Origin: Candidatus Micrarchaeota archaeon RBG_16_49_10 | Lineage (GTDB): Archaea; Aenigmatarchaeota; Aenigmatarchaeia; CG10238-14 | Direction of reading: 5' to 3' | Assembly: GCA_001784635.1 (NCBI GenBank) | Contig: MFRS01000003.1 | Coordinates: 94,777 to 127,773, forward strand | DNA length: 32,997 bases | Shown here: piece after piece, positions 18,986 to 27,589 of the stretch | Numbering within the stretch: position 1 is the first letter of the stretch | Layout of the letters: every line of letters starts with the position of its first letter | Position numbers and translations under genes: made by a program | Notes under the pieces: generated by a model | Seen by the model: the letters and a program-made list of their open reading frames with translations, nothing else | Database searches by the model: none | What the model was told of the DNA's origin: nothing

Positions 18986-20455
18986 ATGGATTATGACGAG
19001 ATTGGACTGAGAGTTGGGATAGAGGTCCATCACAGCCTCGACACCGAAAGGAAGCTCTTCTGCAGCTGCCCCACCTTACTGAAGACAAAGGATAATCCTG
19101 ACCTCATTCTTGAAAGGAAGCAGAGGTTTGTGGCTGGGGAAACAGGGGAAATAGACGCTGCGGCCTTTGAGGAGACAAAAAAAGGTAAAAAAATCATTTA
19201 TGAGGCGTATAAGGACTGCAACTGCCTTGTCGAGACTGACGAGGAGCCCCCGCATGCGCTGAATGTGGAGGCGTTGAAGGTGACTTTGATAATCGCAGAG
19301 CTGTTCCACTGCAGGATTGTCGATGAAATCCAGGTGATGAGGAAGACGATAGTCGATGGCAGTCTCCCTTCTGGGTTCCAAAGGACTATACTAATTGGGG
19401 TTAATGGGTGGGTGCAGACCAGCCAAGGAGAGGTCGAGATAGAGGCAATAGCGCTTGAGGAGGATTCAGGGAGGCTGGTCGCAAGCGACAAAGAATCGCT
19501 GACCTTTAGGCTTGACAGGCTCGGTACGCCTGAGGTGGAGGTTGCGGTTGGGAAGGGCATCAAATCCCCGGAACATGCTAGGGAAGTGGCGAAAAAGATA
19601 GGCGACACAGTCCGCTCCACAGGGAAGGCCATCGTCAGGGAGGGTTCTGTCAGGCAGGACGTCAACGTCTCGATAAAGGGCGGGGATAGGGTGGAGATAA
19701 AGCATGTCCCAAGCCTTTCATTGATACCTGCGGTCATAGAGAGGGAGATAACCAGGCAGCAAACCATAATTAAGGCCGGCAAAAAGGTTTCACGGGACGT
19801 TCGCAAGGTCTTACCAGACGGCTCAACGGAATTTTTGAGGCCTCTGGCTGGGGCAGCCAGAATGTACCCTGAAACAGACATCATCCCGATGGCAACTGGA
19901 CCTCTCCTAGGCTGGGTCAGGAAGAATCTACCCGAGACTCCGGAGAAGAGGTTACAAAGGTATGTGAAGAAGGGCCTTTCGGAGGAGATGGCCAGGCAGA
20001 TGGTGGATTCGGAGTATTTGGGCCTTTTTGACAGGGTTTCCGCCAAGTTCAAGGTGGAGCCAGCCTTAATAGCCGGCGTATTCGTCAGCACTTTGAGGGA
20101 CTTGGAGAGAAGAGAGGGCTTAAATGTTTCTATTTTGGCTGAAAAGGACTTTGAAGAGTTGTTTTACCTATTGAAAGGCAAAAGACTTGTAAAAGAAGCT
20201 ATCCCAGAGGTTTTGAAGCTGAAGATTGGGAATCCAGAAATAAAGATATCGGACGCAGTGAAGAAATTGGGTCTGGGCGGGCTTTCGGATGAGGAACTGG
20301 CAGCAATAATAGCCAAAAAAATAAAGGAGAACCCAAGTCAACCTGAAGGCAAGATAGTAGGATTCGTCATGAAGGATGTAAGGGGCAATGCAGACCCGGC
20401 TAGGGTGATTCAGCTTACCAAAAAAATGTTCAATAGCCCTCGTCAATCTCCTTGA
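18986..20455 (+). CDS. gatE: Glutamyl-tRNA(Gln) amidotransferase subunit E, compact form
   Basis: GIEVHHSLDTERKLFCSCPTLL, KTIVDGSLPSGFQRT, RPLAGAARMYPETDI, GatB/Yqey-like tail; follows gatD. Confidence 0.95.
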   Translation: MDYDEIGLRVGIEVHHSLDTERKLFCSCPTLLKTKDNPDLILERKQRFVAGETGEIDAAAFEETKKGKKIIYEAYKDCNCLVETDEEPPHALNVEALKVTLIIAELFHCRIVDEIQVMRKTIVDGSLPSGFQRTILIGVNGWVQTSQGEVEIEAIALEEDSGRLVASDKESLTFRLDRLGTPEVEVAVGKGIKSPEHAREVAKKIGDTVRSTGKAIVREGSVRQDVNVSIKGGDRVEIKHVPSLSLIPAVIEREITRQQTIIKAGKKVSRDVRKVLPDGSTEFLRPLAGAARMYPETDIIPMATGPLLGWVRKNLPETPEKRLQRYVKKGLSEEMARQMVDSEYLGLFDRVSAKFKVEPALIAGVFVSTLRDLERREGLNVSILAEKDFEELFYLLKGKRLVKEAIPEVLKLKIGNPEIKISDAVKKLGLGGLSDEELAAIIAKKIKENPSQPEGKIVGFVMKDVRGNADPARVIQLTKKMFNSPRQSP

Positions 20456-20771
20456 GCAGCTTGTCTTTCCTTTTCTCCAGCTTGTCTATCTCCTTTTCCA
20501 AAAAACCAGCTGTTTTCACATCTTTCGCCTTTATGACGTCCTTCCTTTTGGTTTTCAGCTCGGCGATTGTCTTCCTCGTCTCCTGCAGCTCCAATTGTTT
20601 GTCTTCTAACTCCTTGGTCTCAGTCTCGAACCTTTTCGATATCTCCTTCGTCCTCTTTATTCCCCACTTCGAGGCTAGGTAGACGAAAATGATCACAAAA
20701 ACCAACAGTATGGCAGCCGCTCCAATGGACCCCACAAAGGACACAATGCTCATGATTGTATTTCGCATCAA
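20430..20771 (-). CDS. Single-TM protein with cytoplasmic coiled coil
   Basis: One hydrophobic helix (AAAILLVFVIIFVYLASKW) then a charged heptad-like helix to the C-terminus. Confidence 0.75.
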   Translation of the reverse strand: MMRNTIMSIVSFVGSIGAAAILLVFVIIFVYLASKWGIKRTKEISKRFETETKELEDKQLELQETRKTIAELKTKRKDVIKAKDVKTAGFLEKEIDKLEKRKDKLLKEIDEGY

Positions 20772-20797
20772 GAAAACTTAAAAGTTCCGGGAGTAGC

Positions 20798-21469
20798 CTA
20801 ATCCCTTCCGAAGGCCAGGTCGTCCTTCATGACCTCGCTCTCGGACATGAGCTTGGATACCTCCTGCCTAAGCTCGGTGATCCTCCTTTCAAGCTTCTCC
20901 TCCCTCTCCTTAAGGCCCTTCATTTTGGATGGGCTGACGGCAAAATCGGTCATGTCCTCCCTGACAATCCTCAACTCCTCGTGCGCCTCGGAAAGCTCCT
21001 TCTTCAAAGTCTCCATCTGCTTGGAGGCCGCCCCGTAGGCGTCAGCCTTGGTCTTCCAGTAGCCGGTCTTGGCTCTGCCGAAGAACAGGGTCCCTAGCAC
21101 GAACATAACGGCGAATATTATGACGACGGCGAAAGTCCCTAAGCTAGAAACCGTAAACACTAAATGCGATAGGACGCCGTAGTACATCAGTGATAGCGCA
21201 AAGAGCAGCGCGATTATCACCTTGACGTTCTTCTTCTTGAAGATGTTAAGCTCTGTGAGTATGCCGAAGACGATGGTGAATGATATGAGGAACGGCACGA
21301 TGGCAAAGAAGATGACCTGCCTCAAGGTGCTGAACTTTATCTGGGGTTTGAACAGGTCGTTCATGACTTTGTAGAACCAATATGGCTGAAATCTGAACGG
21401 CAGGGAAAATGCCGACGGAAGGAAGACCACCAAGATGATAGCAAGATATATGAGGGTACTCTTCTTCAT
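20798..21469 (-). CDS. ELxIF-family membrane coiled-coil protein (copy 1)
   Basis: N-terminal hydrophobic signal, GILTELNIFKKKNVKVIIALLFALS, TM pair, GYWKTKADAYGAASKQMETLKKELSEA coiled coil. Confidence 0.8.
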   Translation of the reverse strand: MKKSTLIYLAIILVVFLPSAFSLPFRFQPYWFYKVMNDLFKPQIKFSTLRQVIFFAIVPFLISFTIVFGILTELNIFKKKNVKVIIALLFALSLMYYGVLSHLVFTVSSLGTFAVVIIFAVMFVLGTLFFGRAKTGYWKTKADAYGAASKQMETLKKELSEAHEELRIVREDMTDFAVSPSKMKGLKEREEKLERRITELRQEVSKLMSESEVMKDDLAFGRD

Positions 21470-21500
21470 GAAGGTAATTTGGGTTTATTCGATATTTAAT

Positions 21501-22418
21501 TTATGCATATAGGCTGTAGGCCTGCTTTTGGAGGATTTCGAAGAACTTATCCCTTACATGGCCCCTTATTTCCCTACCCAAGGATTTCGTGCCGTTTATC
21601 CCGACATTGTAGGCGTAGCTTATCAGCTTGCCGACATCAGTGGTTCCGTACTTCTCGAGCAGCACGCTTTCGACAAGCTTCTTGGGCTTGTAGTATGGGT
21701 GGTTCTCCCCTACTGTCTCCCTACCCAGGATCTGTTCTGTGAAAAGGCTGTTGAGCCCCTCTTCCGTTATGACGTGAGCCTCGGCTGTTGGGTCGCCCTT
21801 GTATTCCCTCATCATCTGGTCCAAAGGCGAGAATATACCAAGTGAGACGAGTATCACATGGCCGAGCTCGTGAGCCAGAATAGCTTCGGTGTCTCCTTCC
21901 TCTATGCTGGCCAAAGCCCTCCTGTAACCTCTGTAGAGCTCTGTCGCTTCCAGCCTCGCCCTATAGGCTTCCAACGGGTTTTCCGCAACCTTCCTGCATA
22001 TTTCCGCAGCCTTCTTGTATGCATCAATGTACTTTTTGACATCCGACCCGCCTTCTAGGTAGGCTCTGTGTAGCAAAAGGACATCTTCGTCATCTTTGTC
22101 ATATTCCGAGTAAGCCCCCAAAGCTTGGGGCAGGAACGGCAATGTGTAGACACCTTCTGAAGTGTACAAGGTATATGGCTGGCCGTCAAGTTCGCCGGAA
22201 ACCCTTACCTCCCTGGGGAGCACATAGTCAAGGTTATAGCGCCTTAGGTATCCCTTTACAACTTCATAAGTATCCCTGAGGGCCTTCCTTGTGGCCGCCC
22301 TATCCTCCTCCTTCCCGGACTGCACGACTATGTTGACGTCGTCTATGCTGACCGGCAGACTAGGTGGACTGAAGGTGTAAAGATGTTTTTCCAGTTGCCC
22401 CAAGTCCTGTTTTAGCAT
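21501..22418 (-). CDS. Predicted gluzincin-like zinc metallopeptidase
   Basis: EAILAHELGHVIL (HExxH) followed by ITEEGLNSLFTEQ, typical third-ligand helix. Confidence 0.65.
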   Translation of the reverse strand: MLKQDLGQLEKHLYTFSPPSLPVSIDDVNIVVQSGKEEDRAATRKALRDTYEVVKGYLRRYNLDYVLPREVRVSGELDGQPYTLYTSEGVYTLPFLPQALGAYSEYDKDDEDVLLLHRAYLEGGSDVKKYIDAYKKAAEICRKVAENPLEAYRARLEATELYRGYRRALASIEEGDTEAILAHELGHVILVSLGIFSPLDQMMREYKGDPTAEAHVITEEGLNSLFTEQILGRETVGENHPYYKPKKLVESVLLEKYGTTDVGKLISYAYNVGINGTKSLGREIRGHVRDKFFEILQKQAYSLYA

Positions 22419-22520
22419 GCCAAATACCCTTCTGAGTTTAAGTTTCTAAATATAAACTATCAACTAGTAGTGATATATATACTATTTATATATTTATATA
22501 ATGGAGCATATAGATTACTG

Positions 22521-22540
22521 TCACCACTTTTATATGGTGA
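22521..22540. promoter_or_regulatory. Inverted repeat TCACCA-N8-TGGTGA in promoter region
   Basis: tcaccacttttatatggtga, perfect 6-bp arms, upstream of ORF at 22584. Confidence 0.5.
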
Positions 22541-22583
22541 ATAATACAAAAATTTAAATACTCGCCTATAGAATAAGGAGTCT

Positions 22584-23096
22584 ATGAAAAGACTAACCGA
22601 TCACACTCTTTATGAATTACTGGGCCTTCAAAAAGATGCTTCTGAGGCTCAAATCAGAAAAGCACATAGGATGATTATGGCGTTGATTCAGGGAGAGGCA
22701 TCGGTTGCTCCTGAAATAGTAAAGGAATATAAGACTAGGTGCCCCCATTTACCAATCGGCGAAAATTTGACAAAAAATGAAAGAGACAAAATACGAGACC
22801 TTCTTGATGGAGCTAAATCCGTCCTATTCGATTCCGAGAGGAGAAAACTATATGACCTTTATGGGCAAAACGGCCTTACTAGAGCAAAATACTCTTTCGG
22901 AACTGCAGGCCTCGGAGTTATGGCGGCATGTCTTGCGTACAGCGGAATAAGAGACTTTTTAGGCTTTGATGCAGAAGAAAAGGAAACAAAAAATGAAAGA
23001 GTCCTCAGATACTTATGGGGAACAGGAAAGTTAGGATTAGCTGCTCTTGCAGGATATGGCTCATACAGTTATTTTCAGAAAACCAAAAATAGCTAA
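22584..23096 (+). CDS. J-domain-like membrane protein lacking HPD
   Basis: LYELLGLQKDASEAQIRKAHRMIMALIQ...IRDLLDGAKSVLFDSERRKLYDLYG J-like; SD-like aaggag before ATG; two C-terminal hydrophobic segments. Confidence 0.7.
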   Translation: MKRLTDHTLYELLGLQKDASEAQIRKAHRMIMALIQGEASVAPEIVKEYKTRCPHLPIGENLTKNERDKIRDLLDGAKSVLFDSERRKLYDLYGQNGLTRAKYSFGTAGLGVMAACLAYSGIRDFLGFDAEEKETKNERVLRYLWGTGKLGLAALAGYGSYSYFQKTKNS

Positions 23097-23113
23097 ATCA
23101 AAATAAAAAATCA

Positions 23114-23803
23114 CTAAACGGTATAGCCAGTCGGCGCTTCAGCCTCTTTCTTTTCCATTCTATAATCCATTTCAGACAAATGCGATCCGTAGGCTATCAA
23201 GTCCCATGGAATGACCTGTACAATTTGCGTAAGCGTGAATAGTGCGGCTCCTGCAAAATTCTTAATCTTATCTGATTTTTTGGAATAAACAGGTCGCCCA
23301 GTTTTGGGGTCTATCGCCATTAAATTTAGTGATAACTGCCCTAATATAGCCGCCAGTGGCCGTGGGATAGCTGCTATGGCATCAGCCTTCTTGTCTCTAG
23401 CCCCTTCTCTTCGATACTCACTCCTATTGTAAAATCCCTCGAAACCATAGAAGTTGAGCATGACTTGGAGAACTTGCCCAGCCCCAATTAAACCCGCCGG
23501 TAGACGTTCTTGTTTACCCATCATCCATCTCCAAAAACTAAGTAGTTGCAATCCTGCTATCGGTATCATGGCCAAGTCAGCATATGCTGTGCTATGTATT
23601 CTTTCTCCTAAATACTCATTAGTCGTAATTTGATTCCGATAACGATCATAAGCAGTCGTGAAATCAATAGACGGATTCCTCCTATGAGTAGAATATGCCG
23701 CCGTGTATAATGACGTGCTTCCATATTTCCTAACAGCGTTGCTAATCCCGTTACCGGCTTTCCCAACGTAATCTCTAAAATCTATCTTACTCAACTTCCT
23801 CAC
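23114..23803 (-). CDS. Hypothetical membrane-associated protein
   Basis: Long ORF with coding-like composition, several hydrophobic segments; overlaps next upstream gene. Confidence 0.7.
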   Translation of the reverse strand: MRKLSKIDFRDYVGKAGNGISNAVRKYGSTSLYTAAYSTHRRNPSIDFTTAYDRYRNQITTNEYLGERIHSTAYADLAMIPIAGLQLLSFWRWMMGKQERLPAGLIGAGQVLQVMLNFYGFEGFYNRSEYRREGARDKKADAIAAIPRPLAAILGQLSLNLMAIDPKTGRPVYSKKSDKIKNFAGAALFTLTQIVQVIPWDLIAYGSHLSEMDYRMEKKEAEAPTGYTV

Positions 23804-24473
23804 CCTCTACAATCTTGTCCGCTTCCCGCTTCACATACCTGAGCATTTCCCTCATCTTTATCGTGTCCTTACTGTAGGTCCCGCCGTTGTAAGCCATCTG
23901 CTCGGCCTGTCCCCTAACTTGGTTAAGCTGCAAAAGGATTTGGCCCTTTTCCTCTTTCCCGTAGGCCTCGAGTATCTTCAATGTCCTCAAGTCCAAGTCG
24001 TCGACCTTTTGGGCGGCCACATCGCTACCCCACAACAAGCTCAGCAAGGTTTTTGGGTCAAAATTAGTGCCATCAACCGTAAAACCCCCGCTTCCCGCAA
24101 GGCCCTCAGCCGACTTCATCACAGTCTCGTACAGTTTCTCCGTCCCTCTCCTTGCCTGGTGAAAGTTCCACAGTTCCATCAGCAAAAGCGCGCCCGAGGC
24201 AATCTTCCTGTCATCAGTAGTGAACTCCTTGTCGAGCTGGACCTTTCCCAAGAGTTCAAGTGAAAGCTCGTAGAATGGAGGCATCTGCTCCATCCCGTCC
24301 TTGTACCTCAGGCCCCAGACTTCCAATAGGCAGCCTTCATATTCGCCTTCGTTGTACATCCTTGCAGCCCTGTTGTAACCCCTTATGGAGCTTGCAGGGA
24401 CGTCTACCATGCCGTTGAAGAACTTGCTCATCAATCCAGTCCCGAAGGTCGGTGCCTTGTAAACCATAATCAT
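23787..24473 (-). CDS. Hypothetical helical soluble protein
   Basis: 228-aa ORF coupled to neighbours by short overlaps; no recognised domain. Confidence 0.75.
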   Translation of the reverse strand: MIMVYKAPTFGTGLMSKFFNGMVDVPASSIRGYNRAARMYNEGEYEGCLLEVWGLRYKDGMEQMPPFYELSLELLGKVQLDKEFTTDDRKIASGALLLMELWNFHQARRGTEKLYETVMKSAEGLAGSGGFTVDGTNFDPKTLLSLLWGSDVAAQKVDDLDLRTLKILEAYGKEEKGQILLQLNQVRGQAEQMAYNGGTYSKDTIKMREMLRYVKREADKIVEGEEVE

Positions 24474-25495
24474 CGCCTATACATATTCCTTGAATAATTT
24501 TTAGATTCATATTTTAGGGCATTAACACCATTGTAACTCAAATCGGCAGAAGCTGAGATTCTCCTTCTGTAGGCTGCACCTTTGGCTGCCTCCGTGATGG
24601 CCCATGCCAATAATGGCATGTAAAACGGTATCGCTTCCATTCCCATATCAATGTAATCCAAGCCTTTCCCAGCCTTTTCGCCTATGCCTTTAACTTCTTT
24701 GGCTAGACCGGCAGTTCCTTTTCTTACCCCTTCCGTTTTATTAACGACCCAGTTTCTTGGGTTTCTTAAAATCCCAGTTTTTACTTGTTTCCAATCTCCC
24801 AAATTCCCAGTTGTAGCGGAGAAAGCCGTCACTAACTCTAATATATTTTTGCCAGCTTCAATCGCGATTGTTGCATTAACTATACCATTTGCCAATTTCT
24901 GAACTTTATAGATATTTGGGTTGTAGTCGCCATACTCTTGAGCCATGAGTGTTATTAAGTCACGAACTCTATCGGCAGTTATTATACCAACGAGACCCTC
25001 AATCTTCTGGTATGCTTTGCTCAGATTGCCTTTTGCCTTTACATAGACATTCAATTCCCTTAAATCCCTCTGCCAACCTGCAACTTTACCTTCCCATCCG
25101 AGATCATAATCTTCATAATATCCTAGAGCACCACTTATTTTAGGATCTTTTATGTCAGAATATTTTACATTGTGATCTGAAGCAAGTATGGACAGTTCCT
25201 CCATATCAATTCCAGTCAACCCATTCTTCCTCTTGTATTTGTCCACACCAATTTTTGCCCTATCTTCGTCTATCCTAAATTTGGAGCCGGTGGCATTCAA
25301 AACGTCTGAAATCGCGGCGCTTGACAACTCATAACCACTCACATAAACGTAGTCAAAAACTTCGTTCAAGGCGTCATTCTGCTCTTCTTTTGTCAAATGC
25401 GTCCCAAATTCATTTGAAAAATTTTTGGCACCCCAGCTAAACAAACTCCTTAGGATTCTCTCGAAACCTTGCGAATTTGGAGCCTTCACAACCAT
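24470..25495 (-). CDS. Hypothetical helical protein with C-terminal hydrophobic segment
   Basis: 341-aa ORF, 4-nt overlap with downstream 23787-24473; no recognised domain. Confidence 0.75.
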   Translation of the reverse strand: MVVKAPNSQGFERILRSLFSWGAKNFSNEFGTHLTKEEQNDALNEVFDYVYVSGYELSSAAISDVLNATGSKFRIDEDRAKIGVDKYKRKNGLTGIDMEELSILASDHNVKYSDIKDPKISGALGYYEDYDLGWEGKVAGWQRDLRELNVYVKAKGNLSKAYQKIEGLVGIITADRVRDLITLMAQEYGDYNPNIYKVQKLANGIVNATIAIEAGKNILELVTAFSATTGNLGDWKQVKTGILRNPRNWVVNKTEGVRKGTAGLAKEVKGIGEKAGKGLDYIDMGMEAIPFYMPLLAWAITEAAKGAAYRRRISASADLSYNGVNALKYESKNYSRNMYRR

Positions 25496-25539
25496 ATTAA
25501 AACCTACTTATATCTGAGTTAAAGATTAAAAAAGAAAAA

Positions 25540-25920
25540 TTAAACAGATAATTTTTCAACTAGTTTTTCAGATTCCCTGAAGCTCTTGTAGCTCTCATAT
25601 GAAAGCATAGTAGCTCCTACCAGTTTAGCTAGTCCTGACACATACCTGAGCACTTTTCTGGTTGTGGTTTCTTTCCCGTGATCCCCAAAGAAATCTCTTG
25701 CAGCCCAATATGTTAAACCAACCGCGGCACCAGCTTCAACAGCCCCAGCACCATATCGTCTCAGACCACTTGATTCGTAACTTTCATTCAAATCTATTAT
25801 TTTTTTGTATGGATATGAGCGAATTTTATGGTATCTATCACTAAATTTTTGTTTGAAAGGGTTTTTTTCTGTGGTGCTTTCTGCTTCAACTCCATCAACT
25901 TTTTCACCTTTTCTAGTCAT
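25540..25920 (-). CDS. Small membrane protein sharing C-terminal module with the J-like protein
   Basis: SGLRRYGAGA...ARDFFGDHGKETTTRKVLRYVSGLAKLVGATMLSYESYKSF. Confidence 0.75.
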   Translation of the reverse strand: MTRKGEKVDGVEAESTTEKNPFKQKFSDRYHKIRSYPYKKIIDLNESYESSGLRRYGAGAVEAGAAVGLTYWAARDFFGDHGKETTTRKVLRYVSGLAKLVGATMLSYESYKSFRESEKLVEKLSV

Positions 25921-25940
25921 ATTTTATATCACCTAATATG

Positions 25941-25987
25941 CCACTAAATAGTAGTGCTAATATATAAACATTTGTATTGTTTAGTGG
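25941..25987. promoter_or_regulatory. Inverted repeat CCACTAAA...TTTAGTGG spanning the promoter of the 25540-25920 gene
   Basis: 8-bp perfect arms at 25941-25948 and 25980-25987 flank an AT-rich TATA-like element. Confidence 0.45.
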
Positions 25988-26158
25988 ACAAATAAAAGCT
26001 GAAATCCAACCTAAAATGGGTAAAGAAACTATTTTAGCTTTGATTGGCTTGATTTTAACAATTTGGTAGTTCAGTGATAATCTATACTAAAAAACATATA
26101 TAAAAAAATATAGAAAAATATTTATACCCCAAATACTACTATACGATAGTGACAAAAT

Positions 26159-26677
26159 ATGATAGTACGCCAAAATGATGTAGGACGTGCGAAATACACG
26201 GGAAGAGGGGCAGCTAGACCTGCCGTTGCACCAAATATACTATTCTCGTTTGCTGGCGTTAGCTATGTAAACAGAAATTATGGTGCAAGGAGGATCAATG
26301 AACTAAAAGTCTCAGATGCCTATGCGGTTGCTGGTTTGGTCGCTGGCAGTTTAGCTTTGTACGCCCTGGCGAGAAAGTACTGGCCCAGCATGAAGTCAAG
26401 GATAAGAAGGACCGCAGAGTCGACGGAAGACGGTATGAGGGAATATGTCGATTCGGAGAGGGGCTTGATTGAGGAATACAACAGCGGAATGGCCGACGCG
26501 AGCCGCGACCTTCAGAGAGTGGACGTAAGGGACGAGAAGGCATCGACCCAAGTCGAGGCCGCAGAGAAGAAGATAGAGATATACAAGGAGCTCAAGGAAG
26601 ACTCGCAGAGCGATTTGAGATACCAGCAGAGGACAGCCAGGCGAAGAGACATGTTCAGGAAGTCTGCATTGTTTTGA
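26159..26677 (+). CDS. Single-TM protein with long C-terminal coiled coil
   Basis: AYAVAGLVAGSLALYALARKYW TM followed by charged helical tail; TATA-like element ~30 nt upstream. Confidence 0.75.
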   Translation: MIVRQNDVGRAKYTGRGAARPAVAPNILFSFAGVSYVNRNYGARRINELKVSDAYAVAGLVAGSLALYALARKYWPSMKSRIRRTAESTEDGMREYVDSERGLIEEYNSGMADASRDLQRVDVRDEKASTQVEAAEKKIEIYKELKEDSQSDLRYQQRTARRRDMFRKSALF

Positions 26678-26697
26678 TTTTTTTCTTTCCTTTTTTT
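26678..26697 (+). terminator. Oligo-T archaeal-type terminator
   Basis: tttttttctttccttttttt directly after stop codon. Confidence 0.6.
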
Positions 26698-26734
26698 ACT
26701 AACCTATAAAACCTTATTCCTAGAATAGAGTTGC

Positions 26735-27589
26735 ATGCCCAAAAAGCAGGCGGGTAGAATTAAGTTAGGTGTCCATTATAGGGTAGTTCCTTGGGCACAC
26801 CGCGATTACATTTTGACTAGGCTGCCGTTCGGGAAGTACCCCCCTTACCACAAGCTGAACACGAGGCACGATTTTCTGGCGGACGTAAAGATGGAAGGGG
26901 AGAATTTCGCGACCATAACTGAGCCAGAGATCATGGGCTACGAGGATGTCTACAAAAGGAGGCTCATAAAGGTCGGGGCTGATTTGTCGACCCCCGCCGA
27001 ATGGACGCTTGATTTGCCGAACGAGTACCAGATAAACTCCGGGGAGCTAAACGAAGGCAGGCTGCTTTCGCTTGTGGTCGAGCTTTACGCGACGGAGGAG
27101 GCTGGGAGGGGGGAGCGGGAGGAATACCACCTTGACCAGAACAGGAAAAGCTTCAGCCAGCATCCCATATCCATCCCGATAAACATGACGAGGAAGATAC
27201 TCGGCGAGAAGGTGGAGCTGATGGAGCTCGGCGAGCTTTACAGTGCGGACTTCAGCATAAAGCCAAACACATCTCTGGAGTTGGATGAGGACGTAATCCC
27301 GCAGAGGGTGAAGACCTTGGGCGCTGTCGCCTACACGCTGAGGGATTCCGATGGCGAACTATACGCAAAGATATACAGGGAGCCTGTTAGCAGGCTGCTG
27401 AGCTTCGGCATCGCAAGGAGATACGGCATCGAGATACCCAAAAAATATTCAAAGGAAAGGGAGCTGATACTTTTCGTTATCGCCCTGACCGACTTCATAG
27501 ACAGCAAGAAGAGCATAAGGAGGAACCCGCAAGTTTACGATAACCAGAACAACATCCCGACCCCGGAAAGGATACTGGGATACAATTAA
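26735..27589 (+). CDS. Hypothetical protein, soluble, no recognised domain
   Basis: 284-aa ORF, codon style similar to the housekeeping block. Confidence 0.78.
   Translation: MPKKQAGRIKLGVHYRVVPWAHRDYILTRLPFGKYPPYHKLNTRHDFLADVKMEGENFATITEPEIMGYEDVYKRRLIKVGADLSTPAEWTLDLPNEYQINSGELNEGRLLSLVVELYATEEAGRGEREEYHLDQNRKSFSQHPISIPINMTRKILGEKVELMELGELYSADFSIKPNTSLELDEDVIPQRVKTLGAVAYTLRDSDGELYAKIYREPVSRLLSFGIARRYGIEIPKKYSKERELILFVIALTDFIDSKKSIRRNPQVYDNQNNIPTPERILGYN

Noticed and set aside
19198-20091. 297-aa minus-strand ORF
   Set aside because: Antisense to gatE; Ser/Thr/Pro-rich translation typical of a reverse-strand artefact
21501-22418. Specific named peptidase family for the HELGH protein
   Set aside because: Only the HExxH and a plausible EEG helix are visible; family cannot be assigned without a profile search
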